Assembly (NCBI GenBank): GCA_002415135.1
Contig: DIBY01000016.1
Location: 421,595 to 485,594, forward strand
DNA: 64,000 bases
Source of the DNA: Flavobacteriales bacterium UBA5040
GTDB taxonomy: Bacteria; Bacteroidota; Bacteroidia; Flavobacteriales; Weeksellaceae
Reading direction: 5' to 3'
The notes beneath the pieces were generated by a model that was not told where the DNA came from, did no database searches, and worked only from the letters and a program-made list of their open reading frames with translations. Made by a program: the position numbers and the translations under genes. Below, in pieces: positions 42,885 through 50,640 of the stretch. Numbering within the stretch: the stretch's first letter is position 1; the number at the start of each line of letters is the position of its first letter.

Positions 42885-43445
42885 TCAGGATTTATTTGCT
42901 CTACTATTTCTATTTTTCAAAATTAAAATTGATATGATATATACGATAACAATTGCGATCGGAATTGTCAAAAATCGGTCTGAAGGAAATAGATACCAAA
43001 GCACTACCACTAAAACTGTCCTTACAATGCCGTGAAATAGACCAACCCAATGGTCAATGATCCATGTCAAAGGAACCCACATCAGTCCAGTCAAAATGCC
43101 AACAGTTAAGGGCAGAGAGGTATAGTTTTCAATAAAAAATGGGATCGCAATTGAGTACACCAAAACGGCTTGAGCTACGGTAAGAAAGAAGAGATTATCA
43201 AAAGTATTTTTAGGCTTGTTTTTGTCAAGATAATCTTCGCCCGTGAATTTCGAAATTGCCATGGCTAAATAGACGATAGAACCTGTTGCGATAAACAAGA
43301 CCCAAACAGTGATTTCATCAGAAAAGAAAAGTCCAGATAAAGCTACTACAGACCAAGCGATTAATCCGGCAATTGGAGAAGCCAAAAGTTTCTTTTGTTT
43401 GAATTCTTCTTTCTGTTCTTCAAGCGTTCTTTGATGGTCTGACAT
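42885..43445 (-). CDS. Multi-pass membrane protein (DUF7010-like)
   Basis: 186 residues with about six membrane helices and a charged N-terminus (MSDHQRTLEEQKEEFKQKK). IPFFIENYTSLPLTVGILTGLMWVPLTWIIDHWVGLFHG is the most characteristic block; it agrees with what I recall of DUF7010 proteins. Function unknown. It is the leftmost gene of the run of orphan genes on the minus strand that are separated by R1/R2 repeats; an R2 copy lies just upstream of it. Confidence 0.65.
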   Translation of the reverse strand: MSDHQRTLEEQKEEFKQKKLLASPIAGLIAWSVVALSGLFFSDEITVWVLFIATGSIVYLAMAISKFTGEDYLDKNKPKNTFDNLFFLTVAQAVLVYSIAIPFFIENYTSLPLTVGILTGLMWVPLTWIIDHWVGLFHGIVRTVLVVVLWYLFPSDRFLTIPIAIVIVYIISILILKNRNSRANKS

Positions 43446-43511
43446 ATTGTTGATTTGCTTACGTTATAGAATTCTTCGACTTGGTATTAAGCTGATTGCT
43501 AACGTTTCACT

Positions 43512-43610
43512 CATTTGCGACAATTCGGCTTAACGTACCTTCTTTTCAACTAAAAAACCTCAACACAAAAGCAAATGGTTAAACTTGTCATTTAACCACA
43601 TTATTGCAGA
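43512..43610 (-). repeat. R2 repeat, copy a (divergent)
   Basis: Read on the minus strand it begins TCTGCAATAATGTGG, has a central CAAGTTTA block, and ends with CGTTAAGCCGAATTGTCGCA. These blocks align in order with the R2 copies at 45733-45834 and 63873-63972. It lies directly after the 3' end of the gene at 43633. This is the most diverged copy. Confidence 0.55.
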
Positions 43611-43632
43611 ACTAATTTTATATGAGGTTTTT

Positions 43633-44145
43633 TTAATTATCTGTCTTACAAGTGAGTTTTTCAGTTTTTAGTAATTTGAATTTTTTAGTTTTTTCATTCC
43701 AACTATAATAATTTTTTACTGGCTTATCAAATTGACCATCAGTAAAATTATTAACAATTAACAAACTACTGGTAGGTCTGGTTATGAATGTTTCCTCGTC
43801 AAGGCATTTACGAACCGCTTCGGGTGAAAAGGGCTCTTTGTTTTCTGGAATGTCATAAATTCTGCCTGTACTCACATCTGCCAAAACAGCAGAAGTTTCA
43901 TAGTTTGTCGAACCGATATTTAACACAATGTAGTGACCTCCAAAATTCACATCTGAAGTTTCATACAAACTTTTTGAAATCTCCGCGTAACTTTTGGTTA
44001 AGGAATGAGATTGATTTTTTAAAGGTTTTTTTTCAGTATTTTGAGTTTTTGCTGGATATTTTTCAAAATCAAAATTATCTATATTTTGAGAAAATACTAT
44101 GTTTGAAGCAAAAATTAATACACTTGAGAGGAAAAGTTTATTCAT
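43633..44145 (-). CDS. Secreted protein of unknown function
   Basis: 170 residues with a signal peptide (1-19, MNKLFLSSVLIFASNIVFSQ). The mature chain is hydrophilic with a central YIVLNIGSTNYETSAVLADVSTGRIYDIP segment that looks like beta strands of a small domain. The C-terminus KKFKLLKTEKLTC ends shortly after a Cys. I do not recognise the family. It is an orphan gene in the array, with an R1 copy upstream and an R2 copy downstream. Confidence 0.65.
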   Translation of the reverse strand: MNKLFLSSVLIFASNIVFSQNIDNFDFEKYPAKTQNTEKKPLKNQSHSLTKSYAEISKSLYETSDVNFGGHYIVLNIGSTNYETSAVLADVSTGRIYDIPENKEPFSPEAVRKCLDEETFITRPTSSLLIVNNFTDGQFDKPVKNYYSWNEKTKKFKLLKTEKLTCKTDN

Positions 44146-44181
44146 TATTTTAATTTATTTTTTTTTTGTTCTATAAGAGAG

Positions 44182-44313
44182 CTACTAAAGGTTGGGCACT
44201 TCTGCAGGCAGGCTAAAAATACAAAAAAATTCTACTTGCTGAAAAATTAATTAATCGCTGAAATCTTCAACTGAAAACTTCATATCTGCTTTGTAGAAAA
44301 CTTGTTGTAGCAG
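44182..44313 (-). repeat. R1 repeat, copy a
   Basis: About 130 bases; aligned with copy b at 44942-45066 over almost the whole length (shared blocks on the minus strand: GATATGAAGTTTTCA, GAAGATTT, TTTTTAGC). It lies in the spacer just after the 3' end of the interrupted gene 44317-44910 and before the next gene. Confidence 0.7.
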
Positions 44314-44316
44314 TTT

Positions 44317-44910
44317 TTATTTTCCTTCGTATAATTCCATGTATTTTTCGCGCTCTTTTTTCCAATCTTCTTCTAATGTCAACTTTTCATTCTCAATAGT
44401 TTGAATTAAGTTGTTGACTGAATTAATTTGCTCGTCATATTTAATTTCATTCTTCTTTTTTCAATAAAACTTGTAGTCATTATTTTTAAAATATTCTTTA
44501 GTTACTGAAAGAATGCGAATGAAATTATTGGCGTTTGTTCTACAATACAGATTTATAGGTTCTCCAAGAACCATAGACAGAGACGCTAATAATGCTCCAT
44601 CATTTGAAGCTTGATATTTGGGATTTGCAGAATTATAATATCTATATCGCATTCGTCCCAGATAAAATAGGAATGCTGCTTCGTTAAATTTTTCTTCGTT
44701 TAAATAATTAGCAATTTCATCAAAATATTGAGAAGGATGCTTTTTATCCAGCTTATTTGCAACTTTAAATAGTTGAATTGTATCCATTTCAACTTTGGTA
44801 ATCGAATCCCCTTTCAGAAGTATATTTTTAAATAAATTTAATTCTTGATTTTGAGCAGTAAGCGAGTTTGAGATTATGGAAATTATTAGAAAGAATAGAA
44901 TTTTTTTCAT
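44317..44910 (-). pseudogene. Secreted protein gene interrupted by an in-frame TGA
   Basis: The frame opens at ATG 44910 with a signal peptide (MKKILFFLIISIISNSLTAQ) and runs 149 codons to a TGA at 44461-44463. The same frame then continues for 47 codons to a TAA at 44317 without an internal start near its beginning: KKKNEIKYDEQINSVNNL, then ENEKLTLEEDWKKEREKYM. The tail is clearly coding in style (amphipathic, Lys/Glu-rich helix), so the TGA probably truncates an older 197-residue protein. The first part may still make a secreted helical protein. It lies between the two R1 copies. A sequencing error at one base is the other explanation. Confidence 0.65.
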
Positions 44911-44941
44911 CAGCAGACATTTAGTTTAAAATTGCACATAT

Positions 44942-45066
44942 CTGTCGGACATTTGCCGGCACGCTAAAAACACGAAAACTTTCTACTTTCTGAAAACTGA
45001 ATTGATCCCTAAAATCTTCGATTGAAAACTTCATATCCGCTTGTAGAAATAATTTGTTACCAGCAG
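44942..45066 (-). repeat. R1 repeat, copy b
   Basis: About 125 bases, a direct copy of 44182-44313 with roughly three quarters identity over the core. On the minus strand it starts CTGCTGGTAACAAATTATTT just after the stop of gene 45077 and ends GCCGGCAAATGTCCGACAG. Confidence 0.7.
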
Positions 45067-45076
45067 TAGTAGTCTT

Positions 45077-45685
45077 CTAGTAACCACCGGTAATCATTTT
45101 TTCACCGGACAATAGATTTTTACTTCGAAAAATTTCAAGAGTTGAAGTTAGAAGATTATTTATTTCAGGATGTGATTTTTCGCGTGGTGAATGGGCCCAA
45201 ATGGTTTTGCCATTTCCGTTCTTGCATACATTTATTTTAACAATTGTTCCATCAAGGAAAATCCGATCTTTACTTTCCATTTTTTCAAAAAACTCAGGAT
45301 TCTGTGTCGTAAATAAATTAATAAGATGATCAAATTTTTTATAATCAGTTTTTAAAATTTCAGTTGTAAAAATAGAATACAAGGAATTTTTCTCTGTTAA
45401 TATTTCTATTCGATTTAAAAATGATTTTACAGAATCACTTTTTACCGATTTGTTTGTAAGTGCAAAATATTCTCCTCCATATTTTTCCATTTCATTTTCG
45501 AATTGTTTATTTCTCTGGATGCTGTCAAGAAGTTTTAAACTTATAAAATACTTTTCTGGACTTTCACTGATTTCAATTTTAAATTTTTGTCCAGAAACAG
45601 ATGTAGTTGCTTCAATGTTAATTTGAGCATGCAAACTTGCAAAGACAACAATAAAAAAAATGCTAAAAATCTTGATTAAATTCAT
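45077..45685 (-). CDS. Secreted protein of unknown function
   Basis: 202 residues with a signal peptide (1-20, ending ASLHAQ). The mature protein is a mixed alpha/beta domain rich in Lys and Glu (EKYGGEYFALTNKSVKSDSVKSF), and ends with VKINVCKNGNGKTIWAHSPREK and a C-terminal helix. No family recognised. It is an orphan gene in the array, followed by R1 copy b and preceded by R2 copy b. Confidence 0.65.
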   Translation of the reverse strand: MNLIKIFSIFFIVVFASLHAQINIEATTSVSGQKFKIEISESPEKYFISLKLLDSIQRNKQFENEMEKYGGEYFALTNKSVKSDSVKSFLNRIEILTEKNSLYSIFTTEILKTDYKKFDHLINLFTTQNPEFFEKMESKDRIFLDGTIVKINVCKNGNGKTIWAHSPREKSHPEINNLLTSTLEIFRSKNLLSGEKMITGGY

Positions 45686-45732
45686 TGTTCTGGTGGGGAT
45701 TTTTGTTTTGCTATTGCTGGTAAAGGTTAATT

Positions 45733-45834
45733 ATTGGCGATGGTGCGGCTTTAACGCGGAAACTTTTTTATTATAAATTAAACTTCGGAATATCTAAAAT
45801 AGTAAACTTGCGATTCCTACGCACTATTGCCAAT
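45733..45834 (-). repeat. R2 repeat, copy b, with imperfect terminal inverted repeats
   Basis: About 102 bases. The ends ATTGGCGATGGTGCGG (45733-45748) and CGCACTATTGCCAAT (45820-45834) are complementary except for two positions that pair as G-U in one strand. Homologous to 63873-63972 and, more weakly, 43512-43610. It lies just after the antitoxin gene's stop. Confidence 0.75.
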
Positions 45835-45857
45835 ACGATGCTAGCAGGCGTATCTAT

Positions 45858-46166
45858 CTACAAGTTAATTCCGAGTTCTAATTTTCCACCAAGTCCAACT
45901 TCCACAATTCTTTGCAACGTTGAAAGTCGAACATCATTTATGTTATTTTCTACTTTTGAAATATAACCTTTATTTGTCCCGCATTTTTTGGCGAGTTGTT
46001 CCTGTGTCATTCCTTGGTCAAGTCTCGCTTGATGGATTAAGACTCCATATTTAAAGTCCTCAAAACCTTTTTCAAATTCATCTCTTTTTTCTGTTCCTTT
46101 ATTTCCGTATTCTTTGTCGATAAGTTCATCCAAAGAAGTAAGGTTTTTATTTTTTGCGGTTGCCAT
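45858..46166 (-). CDS. HigA-type antitoxin, XRE helix-turn-helix
   Basis: 102 residues. An N-terminal helical arm (LTSLDELIDKEYGNKGTEKRDEFEKGFEDF) is followed by a helix-turn-helix (about 48-95: LDQGMTQEQLAKKCGTNKGYISKVENN). It lies 17 bases after the toxin gene and is thus the second gene of a toxin-first (HigBA-like) operon. Such antitoxins bind the toxin and repress the operon promoter; the inverted repeat at 46556-46581 is the obvious candidate site. Confidence 0.85.
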   Translation of the reverse strand: MATAKNKNLTSLDELIDKEYGNKGTEKRDEFEKGFEDFKYGVLIHQARLDQGMTQEQLAKKCGTNKGYISKVENNINDVRLSTLQRIVEVGLGGKLELGINL

Positions 46167-46183
46167 AATTTTTATTTTAAGTT

Positions 46184-46537
46184 TTAGAAATTAGATTTTT
46201 CCAATTCATATTCCATTTTAATCTTTAATGCTTTTTCAATTTCCCTTTTCGGTGTCTTTTGGGTTTTCTTTTGGAATCCATTTGTTAGGACAACCAATTT
46301 TCCCTCATCAAAAAAGCAGAATATTCTGAAAATATTATTTCCAATTTGAACCCTGATTTCATAAAGTCCGTTTGTTCCCTCCAAATGTTTAAAATACTCA
46401 GCAGGAATTTTGTCAATAGTTTCAACTATTTTTAATGTCCAAATTATTTTTTGTTTTACTTTTTGATTTTGTTCATCAAAAAATTCATTAAAATAATTTT
46501 TATAAATAAAAACATTTCTGATTTTAGGTTCATTCAT
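46184..46537 (-). CDS. RelE/HigB-type toxin (phage-derived Gp49-like)
   Basis: 117 residues. LKIVETIDKIPAEYFKHLEGTNGLYEIRVQIGNNIFRIFCFFDEGKLVVLTNGFQKKTQKTP is the classical RelE-superfamily pattern, with an Arg in EIRV and FRI and the Lys-rich catalytic end. HigB toxins cleave mRNA on the ribosome. The antitoxin follows directly. The pair is a complete module at the right end of the orphan-gene array. Confidence 0.87.
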   Translation of the reverse strand: MNEPKIRNVFIYKNYFNEFFDEQNQKVKQKIIWTLKIVETIDKIPAEYFKHLEGTNGLYEIRVQIGNNIFRIFCFFDEGKLVVLTNGFQKKTQKTPKREIEKALKIKMEYELEKSNF

Positions 46538-46545
46538 TCTATAAA

Positions 46546-46581
46546 CAAAAATACAAAAAGTTGTTCAATTAAACAACTTTT
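46546..46581 (-). promoter_or_regulatory. Proximal promoter and inverted-repeat operator of higBA
   Basis: The minus strand has TATTTTTG (46553-46546), a consensus -7 box, eight bases before the toxin ATG. Upstream of it a 10-bp inverted repeat (46556-46565 with 46572-46581, arms about AAAAGTTGTT / AACAACTTTT) covers the -10 to -35 region and is a likely antitoxin-binding operator. Confidence 0.65.
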
Positions 46582-46618
46582 ATTTTACGCGATACTTTCT
46601 GATATGTCTGCTAACTCT

Positions 46619-46649
46619 CAAATATACGCAAGTTTCGAAAATCACCAAA
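46619..46649 (-). promoter_or_regulatory. Distal promoter of higBA
   Basis: On the minus strand TTTG (46649-46646), 19 bases, then TATATTTG (46626-46619): a perfect Bacteroidota promoter. A 20-base block around it (46612-46631) is identical to that at 63155-63174 before the orphan gene 63182. Confidence 0.65.
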
Positions 46650-46815
46650 AAATAATACTGAGGTCGATCGTGGCATTAAGCATCGACACGGAGGTGATCT
46701 CTGGTGTTCTGAAAAATTTGAGGTGTGACTGAAAAGGAAATGTACTGATTGAACAATATCAAATACATAATCAACTACCGCAGCAATCGGTTGAGATAAA
46801 GACTGCCTGAACTTC

Positions 46816-46907
46816 TAGCCCTGATCGAAGTGGAAATCCCGGAATGAGGCGCGAGCCGCCTCGGCGGAGAGTGGCGAATGAGGAATTGTAACGAAGAGCA
46901 GGACGGG
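46816..46907 (+). repeat. Structured intergenic repeat, family A relative
   Basis: Begins TAGCCCTGATCGAAGTGG and ends GAAGAGCAGGACGGG, with an internal hairpin GAGGCG-CGAGC-CGCCTC. The AGCCC...GAAGTGG...GGACGGG plan matches the copies at 37886 and 61819, though the middle differs. Confidence 0.5.
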
Positions 46908-46971
46908 TTTCGGAAGAAGCTAAAATGGTGTTGCTCCTAAATAATAGATGTCCATTATGGAATCATAAGGC

Positions 46972-46998
46972 AAAAAAAATCTCCGCTACTGCAGAGAT
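46972..46998 (-). terminator. Terminator of the peptidylprolyl isomerase operon
   Basis: On the minus strand the stem ATCTCTGC / GCGGAGAT (one G-T pair) with loop AGTA is followed by eight T residues; it begins seven bases after the stop of the 47005 gene. Confidence 0.88.
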
Positions 46999-47004
46999 CT
47001 AATT

Positions 47005-48381
47005 TTATTTGGTTTCAACTGTTTTACGCCAGTCGGTTTTGAAGGTACAATCCTTGTATCGATCGTTGATGGAGATAAATACATTGGGTAATTTTTCTTT
47101 CACCCATTTCTCAACCATTTCATTTTTCTTTTTGTTAAGCGCCATTTGCTTGATCCGGTTGTAATCGGTAGAAATGTCTAATTTGTGCGCTGCAATCACA
47201 TCGTCGATCTTCACGATGGTAACTGTTTTACGGTCCTGTGCTGCAACATCTTCAAATACATCGGTAATGTCACCTTTGTTATACCCAGCAATCTGGTAAG
47301 AAAGCGTGGGTGGCAAATTCAGTTTTTCAATTTTATCCGAACCGTCTTCGGCAGAAGTTACAATACCAGCATTGAACTTGGTTTGCTTGTCATCTGAAAA
47401 TCTGAACGCTGCATCTTTGAAACTCATTTTACCATCTACAATCAGGGTTCTGATGCTGTCTAATTCTTTTTTCGCGGCACTGATTTCATCAGCATTTGGT
47501 TCTGCTTTTAAGAGGATATGTCTTGCGTCATACTGTTTTCCACTTTTCTTAACCAACTGAATTAAGTGATAACCGAAGTCAGATTCTACAGGCTCAGAAA
47601 GTTCTCCTTCCTGTAAATTAAGTGCTGCTGCTTCGAAAGGTTTCACCATTTTCCCTTTGGAAATATTGGTGTACAAACCTCCTTTTGCCGCAGATCCTGG
47701 ATCGTCGGAATAAATTCTCGCCTGACTTTCAAAGGTTTCACCACCCTGAATATCTGCTTTTATTTTATTCAATCTCGCAATGATTTCGTCTTTATGCGCA
47801 TTGGTCAGTTTCGGATACATGATGATCTGAGAAAGAGAAACTTCGTCTTTTACTTCTGGAAGTTGGTATTGAAACGTGGTAAAGAAATCGGTTACTTCAT
47901 TCGGAGTAACATCGGCTTTCTCGGTAATACGCCCGTATTTACTTTGTCCGTAATAGTTATCACTGTCGATTTTTTCAATAGCGTTTTTCATTTCGTAAGA
48001 AGTACGGAATTTATAAGTCGTCAACATCGCACGCTCATCTGGAAACTGTCCCAAGATCTGCGTGTATTTTTGATTGGCATTTTCTTTTATGGCTGCAGAA
48101 CGATTTTCGATCAAGGTATCTCTTTTCGCTTCATAGATCAAAAGCTTATTATTGATGATACTTTCAACGAACTCACATTTATCTGCCACGGTCGCTCCCT
48201 GCTGTTTTGCAAAGTTGGCCTGATCTTCTATATCGGATTCCAAAATAATTTCATCACCTACCACTACCGCAATTCCATCAACTAAATCTCCTTTCTTCAT
48301 TTGCGATTGCGCTTTACTTAGCGTGCTGAAAAACACAAGCATGAAGCTAAAGAGCAGGGTGAATTTTAAATTCTTGTTCAT
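47005..48381 (-). CDS. Periplasmic peptidylprolyl isomerase / chaperone, SurA-like
   Basis: 458 residues. Signal peptide (1-24, 'LFSFMLVFFSTLSKAQ'), SurA-like N-terminal helical domain (about 35-170; VDGIAVVVGDEIILESDIEDQ is typical), and two rotamase domains: the first (about 175-275, SEPVESDFGYHLIQLVKKSG) and the second (about 276-375, YDARHILLKAEPNADE, more divergent). It helps outer-membrane proteins fold. A TAATTTTG -7 box (48402-48409, minus) lies 20 bases before the start, so it may have its own promoter inside the operon. Confidence 0.9.
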   Translation of the reverse strand: MNKNLKFTLLFSFMLVFFSTLSKAQSQMKKGDLVDGIAVVVGDEIILESDIEDQANFAKQQGATVADKCEFVESIINNKLLIYEAKRDTLIENRSAAIKENANQKYTQILGQFPDERAMLTTYKFRTSYEMKNAIEKIDSDNYYGQSKYGRITEKADVTPNEVTDFFTTFQYQLPEVKDEVSLSQIIMYPKLTNAHKDEIIARLNKIKADIQGGETFESQARIYSDDPGSAAKGGLYTNISKGKMVKPFEAAALNLQEGELSEPVESDFGYHLIQLVKKSGKQYDARHILLKAEPNADEISAAKKELDSIRTLIVDGKMSFKDAAFRFSDDKQTKFNAGIVTSAEDGSDKIEKLNLPPTLSYQIAGYNKGDITDVFEDVAAQDRKTVTIVKIDDVIAAHKLDISTDYNRIKQMALNKKKNEMVEKWVKEKLPNVFISINDRYKDCTFKTDWRKTVETK

Positions 48382-48401
48382 ATCTATTTTTTATCGATTT
48401 G

Positions 48402-48409
48402 CAAAATTA
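48402..48409 (-). promoter_or_regulatory. TAnnTTTG -7 box before the SurA-like gene
   Basis: The minus strand reads TAATTTTG in the 65-base spacer between the two isomerase genes, 20 bases before the ATG at 48381. Confidence 0.45.
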
Positions 48410-48446
48410 TCATTCTAAACGAAATAACGTGCATTTTTTATTATAA

Positions 48447-50291
48447 TTATTTCTTAAAATTCTTTTCTAAATCCTTTAGGAATTCAGGTTGAACTACAAT
48501 TTTCGTTTTTGCTTTTTGTTCCGCGATGATCTCGTTCAGTTTTTTCTCATTCACGGCATCTTTCAATTCTTCAGCGGCTTCTTCTTGCGTCATTTGAGAC
48601 GGCACCAGAATTTTATCAATCGCAATGATCAAAGATTTATCGCCCATTTTGGTTTGATGAACGCCGGTTTTAAAAGGAACATTGTATTTGGTGAATACTT
48701 CTGCCTCTTTCGACATTTCGCCTTTTTCAAAGTTTACTAAGACCTGTTTCTTGTCATTCAGTTTTCCAGAGAATTTTGATTTTAAAGTCTCCCAGATTTT
48801 CGGATCTTTAATGTCTTTCGCAATTTCTTTCGTCAATTTATCATCGCCGGTGATCGCAACTCTTCCTTCTGCTCTTTCATCCCACATGTATTTGGCTTTG
48901 TTCTGATTGTAATATTCAGTCATCCATTCCGGGTGTTTTGCAATTTCTTCATTCAGATATTTGGAGAAAATATAATCAGAGAATAGTGATTTTTTATTTG
49001 CAGCCAGTTCTTCTTTTACATTTTTAAGGTTGGTGAAGTTTTTACTGTAAATTCTCAACACATCCTGCGAATTAATATTTTCAATCGCATCTGCCCAAAC
49101 TGCTGGTGATAATTTAGCCGCATCGTCTTTCTTATCGCCGATCATTTCCTTGATAAATCCAGCCGTTACTTTTTCCCCTTTATATTGGTAAAGAACTTCA
49201 CTATCCTTGGCCGCCATTAAATTCTGATATGATTTTTTAATGTTCTGCAAAGCTGGAAACTCTTTGTACGTAGGATCAGTTTTCAAATAAGCCGTCATCT
49301 TATCCTGTAAAATTTCTGCGTAAAGAGAATTGTTCATTTCTCTTAAGAAAAAAGCTCTGTTCTTCTCCGTTAAAGCATAAGGTTCTACATTATAGATATT
49401 GAACACGAAATAATTTTCACCAAACAAAATTGGTTCTGGCGTATAATAACCTGCCTTTTTACCTTTGAATAATTCATAAACCTCATTAGGCAAAGTTGGT
49501 GAACCCATGATTACACCGCCGTTGTCTTTTTCATGTTCATTGCTTCCGTACAATTTCGCAACTTCCTGAAAAGTTTTTCCGGCTTTTAAATCTTTGTAGA
49601 TATTTGCTTTTACCGTTTCTGAGTCGGCATCTTTAGGAAAAGAAACCGTTCCGAAAACCATATATCCTAAACTTGGTCTGGAACTTAAAACTTTGGCAAA
49701 TCCAATATAAGAAGGCGTATCGAAGAATTGAGTCATTGTATTATTCGGCAGTTTTTTAATCTCTGCATACATTTGATTATCCAAACTTCCTGGTTTAATG
49801 AAGATTGCTTTTGGAGCCGCTTTCGTGTATTTAGAAATCGCTTCTTCCATCGTCATCTTACCAGACTTCACGTCATTGTAAACTTGCAGGTAATTGTTTT
49901 TGTCGTCAGCGGTTTTTTCAAGAATGAAAATCTGAACTTCCTTTTCAGTCTGATTATCTTTAACGTAATCATTCAAAACAGGATCAATTACTTGTGCTGG
50001 AAAAAAATACTGGCTTCTTAATTCCGATTCTTTCTCGGCCATTCTTTCGCGGAAATAAGTCAGCGTGTCGGCTTTCTTATCAGCAGCAAATTGCTGAAAC
50101 AAATAGAAATTCTGCGTGGTGTTGATGGTATTCTGAACACCGGTATTTTCTAAACCGTAAACATTTTCTTTTTTAAACTGAGCCAGTGAAATACTGTCTT
50201 TGCCCACAATCATATATTGTGCAGAAAGTCCCCCGCCTAAAACCATCATCATCACTACACCGAATATTTTTCTCATATTTTTATCTTTCAT
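48447..50291 (-). CDS. PpiC-type peptidylprolyl isomerase, large periplasmic chaperone
   Basis: 614 residues. A second in-frame ATG at 50276 begins the signal peptide more naturally (MRKIFGVVMMMVLGGGLSAQ), so the start may be there. The middle (about 120-305) carries a rotamase-like domain (SYIGFAKVLSSRPSLGYMVF; GGVIMGSPTLPNEVYELFKGKKAG; GYYTPEPILFGENYFVFNIY), with a helical C-terminal part and a second weak rotamase-like piece. Probably assists outer-membrane or secreted protein folding. It follows the small membrane protein gene by nine bases and precedes the SurA-like gene; all are on one strand. Confidence 0.8.
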   Translation of the reverse strand: MKDKNMRKIFGVVMMMVLGGGLSAQYMIVGKDSISLAQFKKENVYGLENTGVQNTINTTQNFYLFQQFAADKKADTLTYFRERMAEKESELRSQYFFPAQVIDPVLNDYVKDNQTEKEVQIFILEKTADDKNNYLQVYNDVKSGKMTMEEAISKYTKAAPKAIFIKPGSLDNQMYAEIKKLPNNTMTQFFDTPSYIGFAKVLSSRPSLGYMVFGTVSFPKDADSETVKANIYKDLKAGKTFQEVAKLYGSNEHEKDNGGVIMGSPTLPNEVYELFKGKKAGYYTPEPILFGENYFVFNIYNVEPYALTEKNRAFFLREMNNSLYAEILQDKMTAYLKTDPTYKEFPALQNIKKSYQNLMAAKDSEVLYQYKGEKVTAGFIKEMIGDKKDDAAKLSPAVWADAIENINSQDVLRIYSKNFTNLKNVKEELAANKKSLFSDYIFSKYLNEEIAKHPEWMTEYYNQNKAKYMWDERAEGRVAITGDDKLTKEIAKDIKDPKIWETLKSKFSGKLNDKKQVLVNFEKGEMSKEAEVFTKYNVPFKTGVHQTKMGDKSLIIAIDKILVPSQMTQEEAAEELKDAVNEKKLNEIIAEQKAKTKIVVQPEFLKDLEKNFKK

Positions 50292-50300
50292 TTTTATAGA

Positions 50301-50564
50301 TTAGTTTGTCTTGCGAGCTTTAACTTCGTCTTTCACTGCCTTTACTTGTAACCAATTGTTCACAACCATTGGCGCAAAAAACAGAGGGAAAAGCGTAAAG
50401 AAAGTAAAACCGTTTTTAACAGTTGTGAAAATCGCGACTAAAACCATGATGGAAACCAGAATAGCAAGAACATAGAATAATGATTTTCTGGTTCTTTCCA
50501 CTGTTGTTAGCTGTAACTCTGTCATTTCCGACAGATTTCCATTTTTAGTCTGATTGGCTTTCAT
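50301..50564 (-). CDS. Small two-helix membrane protein, paralogue of 42414-42665
   Basis: 87 residues from ATG 50564 (an upstream frame start at 50609 would overlap the spacer to the kinase gene). Layout: hydrophilic N-terminus with LSEMTELQLTTVERTRKSL, two membrane helices (about 28-47 and 53-70) and a basic tail (LQVKAVKDEVKARKTN). The second helix TVKNGFTFFTLFPLFFAPMV aligns with STVKYGLGIITFFPLLFIQM of the gene at 42414. Function unknown; its place nine bases before the chaperone gene suggests co-transcription. Confidence 0.65.
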   Translation of the reverse strand: MKANQTKNGNLSEMTELQLTTVERTRKSLFYVLAILVSIMVLVAIFTTVKNGFTFFTLFPLFFAPMVVNNWLQVKAVKDEVKARKTN

Positions 50565-50640
50565 GTCTATTTTGTATTTTTTCTTATCTCTTTTTGCTAT
50601 AACAAACACGAACTGATAAGATTTGTAATTTCCAAGAAAG

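Noticed and set aside
44317..44910. Selenocysteine at the in-frame TGA
   Set aside because: The residues around the TGA do not resemble a known selenoprotein, no SECIS-like hairpin is obvious directly after it, and no selenocysteine genes are in the window. A nonsense mutation is simpler.
47185..48285. Plus-strand open frames inside the SurA-like gene
   Set aside because: Antisense shadows of a well-supported coding region, rich in Cys and Phe with no start context.
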